A DNA stretch of 5,990 nucleotides, taken from contig JAJXWL010000128.1 of NCBI GenBank assembly GCA_021781625.1, positions 1 through 5,990 on the forward strand, written 5' to 3'. This document shows, piece after piece, positions 1-5,958 of this stretch. A program made the position numbers and the translations under genes. The stretch comes from a bacterium. GTDB lineage: Bacteria > Spirochaetota > Spirochaetia > JABEVK01. Within the stretch, counting starts at the first letter, position 1; every line of letters starts with the position of its first letter. Below the pieces are notes generated by a model. The model made no database searches and was not told where the DNA came from. It saw nothing but the letters and a program-made list of their open reading frames with translations.

Positions 1-899
1 GGGGGCAAACCTTCAGCCCTGAGGCGAGCAACCTGAGCCGAAAAGTACCCTAAAAGTGCCCCATAGGCGTCAAGACTGCTACGATCGCCAGCATAGTCAG
101 CCCCACCACGGCTGGTAAGCAGAAACTCCCATTGGGGATTCTGAGGCCACAGAACCGCTTCTTCACCGGTCAGGTAACGGGGAATCTCACTAACAAACGT
201 CGGGTCGACCTGGGCCAACAGCTGACTCAAGGCGTCGCGGCTATCTTGCAAGGGGAACACCACCGGAAAGCCTTCGCCCGTGCCGAACGTCTGCTTTAAG
301 ACACGGATCACAATGGCTAACTTTTCGACAACGTGCTCGGACTTCAGCCTTAACACTTTGCCGCCCAGGTCGGCCATCTGTTTTTCTAAGGGCCCGCTTA
401 AGGCCTCCCGCCACCCCGTTAAGTCTAAAAAATCCCCGTAGTCCCAGCTTTCGCGCCCGGATGACAACTGAGGGCCAAGCACTTGTGTCAGGTCGCCTTC
501 AGCCAACGGGAACCTACCGACCAATTGCGGGGTAACCTCGGGACCTGCCCAAACGGCCTCGGACTGAGGGGCTTGAAAGAGCAAGCTTTTCAACCGACCA
601 AAGATCAAATCCTCGTCGGTCCCCTCGTAGGCTTCCCAAACCAGGTTGTACCCAAACAGATCTTCCTTTTTTTTATCGAGAGATTCGGCGGTCATAAACA
701 AAAATTCCGAGATCAAGCTGAGGATCTTTTCGCGTCCCGGATGAAACGAAAACAAAAAGTAGCCATTCTGCTCTTTGACAAACTTGCCGCCGCGGTGAAC
801 ACCAAGATGAATAACAAGGTCAAAAACTTCTTGAGCTTCGCGGGGCCGCAGGCGTTTAAACTGAGGAAAAGCCGAAATTTCTACCATGACGTACAGCAT
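1..899 (-). CDS. Unrecognised large protein, N-terminal 299 residues (partial, C-terminus off the left edge)
   Basis: The minus strand is open without a stop from the ATG at 899 to base 1, giving 299 codons of ordinary soluble composition, so the gene continues outside the window. A second in-frame ATG at 887 is an alternative start, four codons shorter. Neither has a clear Shine-Dalgarno, although an AGG lies about 12-13 bases before the second. No signal peptide or long membrane helix is visible. Residues 1-90 loosely resemble a degenerate class III nucleotide-cyclase fold: a beta-like start (MLYVMVEISAF), then GGKFVKEQNGYFLFSF at 37-52, where cyclases have a GG...GDG..xxF stretch. The aspartates that bind metal in real cyclases are absent. 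Residues 150-299 show no motif I know. It is divergent from the phosphatase operon, separated by 77 bases. I assign no function; that it is a real gene is fairly sure, the cyclase resemblance is only a guess. Confidence 0.8.
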   Translation of the reverse strand, partial: MLYVMVEISAFPQFKRLRPREAQEVFDLVIHLGVHRGGKFVKEQNGYFLFSFHPGREKILSLISEFLFMTAESLDKKKEDLFGYNLVWEAYEGTDEDLIFGRLKSLLFQAPQSEAVWAGPEVTPQLVGRFPLAEGDLTQVLGPQLSSGRESWDYGDFLDLTGWREALSGPLEKQMADLGGKVLRLKSEHVVEKLAIVIRVLKQTFGTGEGFPVVFPLQDSRDALSQLLAQVDPTFVSEIPRYLTGEEAVLWPQNPQWEFLLTSRGGADYAGDRSSLDAYGALLGYFSAQVARLRAEGLP

Positions 900-931
900 A
901 CCTATGATTTTCGGGATAAAAAAACCTATGC

Positions 932-960
932 TTGACGGATTTCCTAGGCGAGGTTAGAAT
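932..960 (+). promoter_or_regulatory. Sigma70-type promoter of the phosphatase/STAS/kinase operon
   Basis: TTGACG (932-937, five of six consensus bases) is followed by a 17-base spacer and TAGAAT (955-960, five of six). The predicted transcription start is near 967, only about 10 bases before the ATG at 977. The leader is therefore very short and contains only a weak GAGAG as a possible ribosome-binding site. No comparably good promoter is seen on the minus strand for the divergent gene. Confidence 0.65.
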
Positions 961-976
961 TTGACCCAGAGAGCTT

Positions 977-2950
977 ATGGCAGACATCACGCAAAACTTC
1001 ATTTTTAATCCGCTATGGGCTCAAGTCTTTGCACTCCTAGCGCTATACCTCACCTTTAGAAACATCACCCTGAGCAAAAAGCTCGTTATTGCTAGCGATT
1101 ATCAACAGCTCATCCTTGTCATATTTTTTGGTAGCATCGTTTTTGCGGTGTTGGGTCTGGCGGGTATCCCCGCCTACCAGCTCCCTGTTACCTTGGCGAT
1201 TCAGGCGATCTCAGCAGGGATTTTTCTCAAAATCCTTGGGCGCTACACTAAAAAAAGTTACTATGCGGGCTGGCTCTTGGCACTCAATGCGGTGGGGTTC
1301 CTTATATCGGTCACCCTCGCGGCCTTGCAAACCGCGTGGTTTTTTCATTTTTGGGAATCAGCCCTCATTGTCACGAACTGGGGCTACGTCGCCTATCAGT
1401 TCTATGAAGTATCTCAATACAACACGCCCAAGTCAGGCGTGCTCTTGGACGCCCGGGGAACACTGACCAAATTAACGCTTTGGATTCACGGCGTTATTTT
1501 GTTGCTTGTGCCCTTTGGCGGTTATCAGATTCCCCTGGTACAAATGGTTTTGCTTCCGCTGTCCACGCTTGTCTACTTGTGGACGCTTACCTTTTGGCAT
1601 AGACGAGCCTACGCTCGCATGTCGCACCAACGGGACTTAATGGAAAAAAACATGAACTCACAGTACGAGTTCATGACCCGCATTGGTAACGCGATCGCCG
1701 AAAAGCTCGACATTGACCGCGTCCTTGACTTCGTTGTCCATTCGGCGGTTAAAACGGCCAATGCCGATGGCGGCGCGATCTTTTTAGTGGACGAGTTCGA
1801 TGACGTTTTGCGCGTCAAAGCCGTCGAAGGCGATTTCCCGCCCCCCTACGACGTCCCTGCCAAGGTTAAGCTCAAAGCCAATAACCTCGAAAACTTTTTC
1901 AAATCCACGCCCATTCCGCTGGGCGAAACCATCATTGGCGAGTGTGCCGCTACCGGAAAAGCTATCTTTGTCCGAGATTCGAAACTTGACCCTCGAATGG
2001 TTCACAACTCACGCATGGACCAGATTTACATCGCTTCGCTCATTTTGACCCCTTTGATGCAGGGAAAAAAAGTCTTTGGGGTGTTGGCCATAGCTTCACG
2101 AAAGAGCAACCACCTCTTCACCCGCGAAATTCTGGGTCAGATTAAAACTTTTGGCGATTATACGTCTTTGACGATCAACAGCCTATACACCTACCTCCAG
2201 CTTCTCGAAAAGCAAGAAATGGAACGGGATTTGGGGATCGCTGCCGAAATTCAAGGTCAGCTTTTGCCGTCCCACTTGCCTCGTGTTTCTAGCATCTCGT
2301 TGGCGGCCTTTTCGCAACCTGCTAAAGGGGTTTCGGGCGACTATTACGACATTATCAATATTCGCAAGGGCCAAATTCTCCTTACTGTCTGTGATGTGGC
2401 AGGCAAAGGAATCCCGGCCAGCTTGGTCATGGTCATGATACGGACCATCACCCACCTAGTAGCCCGACAGCCCCAGATGACGGTCAGCCGCATCCTCGAT
2501 ATCGTGAACTGGGGAATCGCCGGACGGGTGAGTTTGGACCGCTTTGCCACGGTAGCCATGTTGAGCTACGACTTTGCCTCCCATCAGCTCGAGTATTCTA
2601 ATGCCGCGCACCACCCGCTTTTAATTTATCGTGCCGAGCAAGATGACTTTGAAACGCTCGATACTGAAGGAATTCCTATTGGATTGGAACGGAAAACCCG
2701 CTATAATCAAATTAACACGGTCTTAAGAAAAGGAGATCTGATTGTCCTTTACACTGATGGCATCATCGAGGCTATGAATGAAAAAGGACAGCAGTATTCG
2801 TTAGAGTCGTTGCAGGTGGTCATTCGCGAGCATCACCAAGAATCGCCCGAAAAGCTGAAAAAGCTTATTATTGCGGACTTGGAAAAGTTTGTGGGTAAGG
2901 CCAAGCAACACGACGACGAGACCTTTGTCTTGATGAGAGTGGAACACTAA
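977..2950 (+). CDS. Seven-helix membrane sensor with GAF and RsbU/SpoIIE-type PP2C serine phosphatase domains
   Basis: This 657-residue protein is predicted to sense a signal and dephosphorylate the STAS protein encoded next to it. About seven hydrophobic segments (near 13-29, 43-63, 68-87, 97-117, 119-143, 164-184, 186-207) are separated by basic loops (RNITLSKK, GRYTKKSYY, HRRAYAR), fitting N-out/C-in topology. A GAF domain follows at about 230-405, then a short helical linker (to about 422). The PP2C domain covers about 422-655, opening with AAEIQGQLLP. Its acidic metal-binding motifs are present: GDYYD (454-458), CDVAGKGIPASL (472-483), LYTDG (591-595) and HDDET (645-649). The usual NAGH is SNAAHHP (541-547), a mild deviation. 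The next gene begins 12 bases downstream. The active site looks intact, so phosphatase activity is likely. The signal read by the membrane and GAF parts cannot be deduced. Confidence 0.95.
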   Translation: MADITQNFIFNPLWAQVFALLALYLTFRNITLSKKLVIASDYQQLILVIFFGSIVFAVLGLAGIPAYQLPVTLAIQAISAGIFLKILGRYTKKSYYAGWLLALNAVGFLISVTLAALQTAWFFHFWESALIVTNWGYVAYQFYEVSQYNTPKSGVLLDARGTLTKLTLWIHGVILLLVPFGGYQIPLVQMVLLPLSTLVYLWTLTFWHRRAYARMSHQRDLMEKNMNSQYEFMTRIGNAIAEKLDIDRVLDFVVHSAVKTANADGGAIFLVDEFDDVLRVKAVEGDFPPPYDVPAKVKLKANNLENFFKSTPIPLGETIIGECAATGKAIFVRDSKLDPRMVHNSRMDQIYIASLILTPLMQGKKVFGVLAIASRKSNHLFTREILGQIKTFGDYTSLTINSLYTYLQLLEKQEMERDLGIAAEIQGQLLPSHLPRVSSISLAAFSQPAKGVSGDYYDIINIRKGQILLTVCDVAGKGIPASLVMVMIRTITHLVARQPQMTVSRILDIVNWGIAGRVSLDRFATVAMLSYDFASHQLEYSNAAHHPLLIYRAEQDDFETLDTEGIPIGLERKTRYNQINTVLRKGDLIVLYTDGIIEAMNEKGQQYSLESLQVVIREHHQESPEKLKKLIIADLEKFVGKAKQHDDETFVLMRVEH

Positions 2951-2962
2951 AAGGGGTAGACG

Positions 2963-3304
2963 ATGGATTTAAAGATCAGGAAGAGTGCAGAAACCTACAT
3001 CATCGACGTCAACGGCGAAATGGATCTTTATAATTCCTATAGGCTGAAAGAATTGGTGATGAAAATGCTTGAAAAGAAAGTCGAGCAGTTTGTCATCAAT
3101 ATGGAAAACGTCGACTATATCGATTCCTCAGGCATTGGGGCGTTGATCTACATTTGTTCCACCATCAAAAAGATGAATTTGAAGCTGGTGATTTGCAACA
3201 TTCACGGCTCCGTCAAAAAAGTCATCGAACTAACCAAGCTCATGGGCTACTTCCCCATCGCAGGAACAGTAGACGAAGCTATTCAAAAAATCGCGGCGGA
3301 ATAA
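2963..3304 (+). CDS. STAS-domain anti-anti-sigma factor (RsbV/SpoIIAA family)
   Basis: This 113-residue single STAS domain is the usual length for RsbV/SpoIIAA. The hallmark VDYIDSSGIGAL lies at 50-61. By alignment with Bacillus SpoIIAA, whose phosphoserine is the first Ser of DSSG, Ser55 should be phosphorylated by the partner kinase and dephosphorylated by the upstream phosphatase. The NGEMDLYNS stretch (17-25) matches the conserved G-E-[ILM]-D near the N-terminus. A strong Shine-Dalgarno AAGGGG (2951-2956) sits six bases before the ATG, directly after the phosphatase stop codon, and the kinase gene follows after 13 bases. Unphosphorylated, it would bind the RsbW-like kinase and free that kinase's target. 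Family assignment is secure; the target pathway is unknown. Confidence 0.96.
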   Translation: MDLKIRKSAETYIIDVNGEMDLYNSYRLKELVMKMLEKKVEQFVINMENVDYIDSSGIGALIYICSTIKKMNLKLVICNIHGSVKKVIELTKLMGYFPIAGTVDEAIQKIAAE

Positions 3305-3317
3305 ACAGGAGAAACCC

Positions 3318-3872
3318 ATGTCCCAAGAACAAATAAAAGAAATTCTGGTCAACGAAAATCACCCCTTATTTGACAAGACGGGAATGTTTAACAAAGAATT
3401 CCCCTCTGATTTCCGTCAAATTCGCTACTTCACCCTGCTTGTTGTCCAAAAAGCTCCCCCGGAAATCAAAGAAATCAACCTTTTGGAACAACAAATCAGC
3501 GAAATTATTAAAAATGCGGTGAAGCACGGCAACCGCAACAACCCCGATAAAAAGATTCGCATCTGGTATTCCTTTTCAACCACCCATGCTCACCTCATCG
3601 TTCAAGACGAAGGCGAAGGTTTTCAGGGCATCGAAGAGTGGAACTCCTTTAATCGCAAACGGCTTCAACTGTTTCAGGATCAAAACTTTGACGAGTTGGG
3701 AAACTTTGTTTCCTTCCGCACCCAAAAAAGTGACGAGCACGATGGTGGTAACGCCATGTTTGCGGCCGTGGAGTACTGGAACGATGGGGTTGTCTACAAT
3801 GCCAAACGCAATGCAGTCGCGGTTGGTAAGACCTTTCCCCAACGTCGCGTTAGCGTTGAAATTGGCAAATAG
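3318..3872 (+). CDS. RsbW-like GHKL ATPase, serine kinase / anti-sigma regulator with atypical ATP lid
   Basis: This 184-residue protein is somewhat longer than SpoIIAB/RsbW (about 145-160). The N box reads QQISEIIKNAVKHGN (58-72), with Glu62 as likely catalytic base and Asn66 as magnesium ligand. The G1 box is QDEGEGF (96-102). The stretch from the G1 box to the G2-like DGGNAMF (142-148) is about 40 residues, against about 28 in B. subtilis SpoIIAB. The G2 motif itself lacks the normal G-x-G-F/L pattern. After it, EYWNDGVVYNAKRNAVAVGKTF fits the last strands of the fold, so the domain is complete. AGGAGA (3307-3312) is a strong Shine-Dalgarno five bases before the ATG. The likely role is to phosphorylate the STAS protein and sequester a sigma factor or another partner. 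Kinase activity is plausible but not assured given the lid changes. Confidence 0.88.
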   Translation: MSQEQIKEILVNENHPLFDKTGMFNKEFPSDFRQIRYFTLLVVQKAPPEIKEINLLEQQISEIIKNAVKHGNRNNPDKKIRIWYSFSTTHAHLIVQDEGEGFQGIEEWNSFNRKRLQLFQDQNFDELGNFVSFRTQKSDEHDGGNAMFAAVEYWNDGVVYNAKRNAVAVGKTFPQRRVSVEIGK

Positions 3873-3875
3873 GGG

Positions 3876-4535
3876 CTAAAAAATCCGCCAGGGGTTCTTT
3901 TCGATCCCCTCGGCGGCACTAAACTTCGGTTTGGTATAGGGTTCGCTGGCCTTTGTTAAGTCCCCCTGAACATCCGAGACTTTCCAACCCTTTTCTGTGT
4001 GATCCACATAAATTGTGCCAAAGGCGCGTCCTTTTCCCTCGACCCAAAAAGGAGCTCGTAGTTCTTCGGAACCACCTGAGGCTTCCCAGGCCCCCAAACG
4101 AAAACCGGTAAGCTTTCCCGCTCCTTTTAACTCGGTTTCGAGAACAGCGCTCAGGTAGCTTGCCCAAGAAGGGTCAAGCAGCTCCTGCGCTACTTTGCCT
4201 TTGACTAAGGTAGTCAAAAACTCATACGCGGTTTTCGCAGCCGGCTCGCCTAGCGTAGCTATTGGTCCCAGAATTTCATCTTGCTCCTGAGGCACCAGGT
4301 CGGGGTTTCGTACTTCAAGCAGAAACTCTTTGCCGCTGAGCAATTTTTCAAGAGCTGTCTGGCTGGGTTTGACGGGAGGTGCCTGAGGTTGAGGTGGCTT
4401 AATTGAAGGAAGTGGCACTTTTACCGAAGGGTGAACCACTCCAGGCGTTTTAACTTGAGCAGGAGCTTTTGCGCCGTGAGGGGCACACGAAAGAAAGGCA
4501 CCAGCCATCAAGGCGACATAGAACAAGATTCTCAC
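3876..4535 (-). CDS. Predicted proline-rich lipoprotein of unknown function
   Basis: The 219-residue product starts at GTG (4535). The next in-frame start, an ATG at residue 10, would remove most of the signal peptide, and an in-frame TAG lies a few codons upstream of the GTG. MRILFYVALMAGAFLSC forms a short signal peptide ending in a loose lipobox (FLS-Cys17), the relaxed type common in spirochaetes, so Cys17 would be lipidated. Residues 25-57 are a proline-rich tether (11 prolines in 33 residues) with basic residues. The folded part, about 60-219, ends with FWVEGKGRAFGTIYVDHTEK and GWKVSDVQGDL, which resembles the last strands of NTF2-like/SnoaL-type folds; this is weak. I do not recognise a family. 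No good Shine-Dalgarno is seen. It converges on the kinase gene with only three bases between stop codons. Confidence 0.85.
   Translation of the reverse strand: MRILFYVALMAGAFLSCAPHGAKAPAQVKTPGVVHPSVKVPLPSIKPPQPQAPPVKPSQTALEKLLSGKEFLLEVRNPDLVPQEQDEILGPIATLGEPAAKTAYEFLTTLVKGKVAQELLDPSWASYLSAVLETELKGAGKLTGFRLGAWEASGGSEELRAPFWVEGKGRAFGTIYVDHTEKGWKVSDVQGDLTKASEPYTKPKFSAAEGIEKNPWRIF
3878..3916 (-). terminator. Intrinsic terminator overlapping the end of the lipoprotein gene
   Basis: Read on the minus strand, CCGCC-G-AGGGG, an 11-base loop, CCCCT and GGCGG form a ten-pair GC-rich stem with one bulged G (3885-3916). It is followed at once by ATTTTTT (3878-3884). The stem and the T run are made from the last coding triplets, and the TAG stop (3876-3878) begins in the final T of the run. 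On the plus strand the hairpin is not followed by a T run, so it should act only for the minus-strand gene. Confidence 0.7.
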
Positions 4536-4556
4536 GAGCTTTAGCCTAGCCTATGA

Positions 4557-4573
4557 CTGGACAGTACGTCCAG
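4557..4573. promoter_or_regulatory. 17-base inverted repeat, possible operator
   Basis: CTGGAC and GTCCAG are perfect six-base inverted arms around AGTAC. The left arm includes nearly the whole -35 element of the HD-gene promoter, and the site lies centrally in the 57-base divergent spacer. A dimeric repressor bound here could block the plus-strand promoter and perhaps also the lipoprotein gene. Binding is inferred from symmetry and position only. Confidence 0.45.
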
Positions 4574-4586
4574 AAGCACCTAAAAT
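4558..4586 (+). promoter_or_regulatory. Sigma70-type promoter of the HD phosphohydrolase gene
   Basis: TGGACA (4558-4563, five of six) is followed by exactly 17 bases and TAAAAT (4581-4586, five of six). Transcription should begin about seven bases after the -10 element, at or next to the GTG start codon at 4593. The mRNA would then be leaderless. No Shine-Dalgarno lies upstream of the GTG. Confidence 0.65.
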
Positions 4587-4592
4587 CTCGCT

Positions 4593-5870
4593 GTGACCGA
4601 GACGCAAGCTATTCTTCATCACCTGGAAAATGACTTTATTCGCCCCGTACGCGACCCCTTGTGGAAGCATATCTATTTAACGCCAGCGCTAGAAAGGACC
4701 CTTCACCTGGCGCCTTTTGTCCGCCTGGGGCGTTTACGACAGCTCGGGCTGGCCGTTCAAGTGTATCCGGGAGCAACACATACCCGGGCTAACCACAGTC
4801 TGGGGGTCTTTCACCTCGCGAAACGGATTATTCAAACGTTAGTCCGCTCACCGGCCTACCCAGGGCATCTTACCTTAGAAGGGGTTCAAGCCTTTTTGTG
4901 CGCTGCTCTTTTTCATGACCTGGGGCACTTTCCCTATGCCCATACCCTTGAAGACGGTTTAACTATGCCTCGGCATGAGCAGCTTTCGGCCCAGGCTGTG
5001 CTTGCTGAACCTCTAGGCCCGTTGCTGCGCCGAGAGGTTGGAACTGAACCGGCCCTCGTTGCCGCGATCATTGATCATCGCTTGACCTACGCCCCGGCGG
5101 CAGAACAGCTCAATTTTTTTCGCCGTCTCTTGTCGGGCGTTCTGGACCCGGACAAACTTGATTATTTAAACCGTGATGCGTACTTCTGTGGGGTACCCTA
5201 CGGAATTCAGGATGCTGACTTTATCGTAAGCCAAATTGTCCCCCACCGTGAGTTTGGTATTGGGTTGTCTCCGAAAGGAATTTTGTCGGTAGAGCACCTA
5301 TTGTTTTCAAAGTACCTGATGTACAAATCGGTTTACTGGCATAAGGGGGTACGTTCCCCCTCAGCGATGATAAAAAAGGCCCTGCACTTGGCCCTCAACG
5401 ATGGGGTACTCAAGAGTGCTGACCTGGTCAACGAAGATGATGTGAGTTTTGCGGTCAAGATGTCGGGTATGCCTCACCGTGCTTTACAGAAAATTCCCCT
5501 GGCAGAGCAACCGGGCCGCTATATCACCCTCTGGGAACAGGCCTGGGATGAAAATGCCCTGTTTGCCCAACGACTAGCAACTGTTGACGAAAAAGATACC
5601 ACCGAAGAAGAAATTCGCCGTGAGATTGAGCGTCAAACGGGCGAAAAGCTGGACCCTGAAGATATCACCATTGATGTTCCGCATTCGGTCTCGTTTGATG
5701 TTGACCTGCCCATCCTTAAAGACGGTCGAGCAACACCCTTTCCCGAAGCCGGGACCGTTTTTGATAAATCGGTCGTTCATGGCTTTACCACCCACCTCAA
5801 ACGCTTGCGCCTTATCGGTCCGGAACGCTTGAAAGGGCGAATCCGCAATGCGCAAAGCTTTTTTGTGTAA
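4593..5870 (+). CDS. SAMHD1/YwfO-like HD-domain phosphohydrolase (probable dNTP triphosphohydrolase)
   Basis: This 425-residue cytosolic HD protein has the full active-site pattern of the SAMHD1/YwfO family. PGATHTRANHSLG (59-71) supplies metal ligand His68 and an Arg65 equivalent to SAMHD1 R164. FHDLGHFPYAH (107-117) supplies His108-Asp109 plus His112 and His117, matching SAMHD1 H206/D207/H210/H215. HEQ at 128-130 corresponds to SAMHD1 H233. DPDKLDYLNRD (185-195) supplies Asp187, Lys188 and Tyr191, matching D311/K312/Y315. By family knowledge it would cleave dNTPs to deoxynucleosides and triphosphate; substrate and any allosteric effector cannot be read from sequence. Residues about 330-425 form a mixed C-terminal region with an acidic/charged helix (EKDTTEEEIRREIERQ). 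The start is GTG with no Shine-Dalgarno, and the promoter places the transcription start on it. No terminator follows, so the ComFB-type gene may be co-transcribed. Confidence 0.93.
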   Translation: MTETQAILHHLENDFIRPVRDPLWKHIYLTPALERTLHLAPFVRLGRLRQLGLAVQVYPGATHTRANHSLGVFHLAKRIIQTLVRSPAYPGHLTLEGVQAFLCAALFHDLGHFPYAHTLEDGLTMPRHEQLSAQAVLAEPLGPLLRREVGTEPALVAAIIDHRLTYAPAAEQLNFFRRLLSGVLDPDKLDYLNRDAYFCGVPYGIQDADFIVSQIVPHREFGIGLSPKGILSVEHLLFSKYLMYKSVYWHKGVRSPSAMIKKALHLALNDGVLKSADLVNEDDVSFAVKMSGMPHRALQKIPLAEQPGRYITLWEQAWDENALFAQRLATVDEKDTTEEEIRREIERQTGEKLDPEDITIDVPHSVSFDVDLPILKDGRATPFPEAGTVFDKSVVHGFTTHLKRLRLIGPERLKGRIRNAQSFFV

Positions 5871-5958
5871 ACTCTGGGCTTTGGCCAGTGACCTCGCCTT
5901 GCAACGTCGGCCATCAGACCTTAAACTCAAGTCAGGAGTGATTGATGCGCGTCCATAA
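5848..5958 (+). CDS. Possible 36-residue bridging ORF between the HD and ComFB-type genes
   Basis: An ATG at 5848, within the end of the HD gene in another frame, opens a 36-codon ORF ending at TAA 5956-5958, inside the start of the ComFB-type gene. The product begins MRKAFLCKLWALASDLALQ and is basic, with an amphipathic-looking N-terminal half. AAGGG (about 5832-5836) lies about 11 bases upstream, a poor distance for a ribosome-binding site. The ORF fills the 74-base gap and overlaps both neighbours, so it could be a small protein or a coupling device carrying ribosomes from one gene to the next. Chance is a real possibility; I recognise no family. Confidence 0.25.
   Translation: MRKAFLCKLWALASDLALQRRPSDLKLKSGVIDARP

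Noticed and set aside
483..935. A 150-codon plus-strand ORF in the left region
   Set aside because: It is antisense to a longer minus-strand frame open for all 299 codons to the window edge, has no recognisable domain, and would run over the promoter of the phosphatase operon.
1691..1698. GCGATCGC octamer resembling the cyanobacterial HIP1 repeat
   Set aside because: I noticed it only once; HIP1-bearing genomes show it about once per kilobase or more, so it gives no taxonomic support.
1609..2559. Several 69-90 codon ORFs, mostly on the minus strand, inside the phosphatase gene
   Set aside because: They overlap intact GAF and PP2C coding sequence whose motifs are unambiguous; they have no motifs of their own.
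3586..3879. A 97-codon plus-strand ORF within the kinase gene
   Set aside because: The kinase frame carries the GHKL motifs; this frame has none and is a shadow.
4536..4592. A minus-strand promoter for the lipoprotein gene in the divergent spacer
   Set aside because: The best pair (TGGACG with TAGGCT about 18 bases on) has a poor -10 match; a tandem TAGCC repeat at 4542-4553 is present but too short to interpret.
5860..5900. Possible terminator after the HD gene (GCTTTTTT and a CTGG...CCAG arm pair)
   Set aside because: The T run lies before the stop codon with no stable stem ahead of it, and the later four-base stem has no T run.
5574..5930. A 118-codon minus-strand ORF over the end of the HD gene
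   Set aside because: It is antisense to the HD gene C-terminal region, with no promoter, ribosome-binding site or domain to support it.
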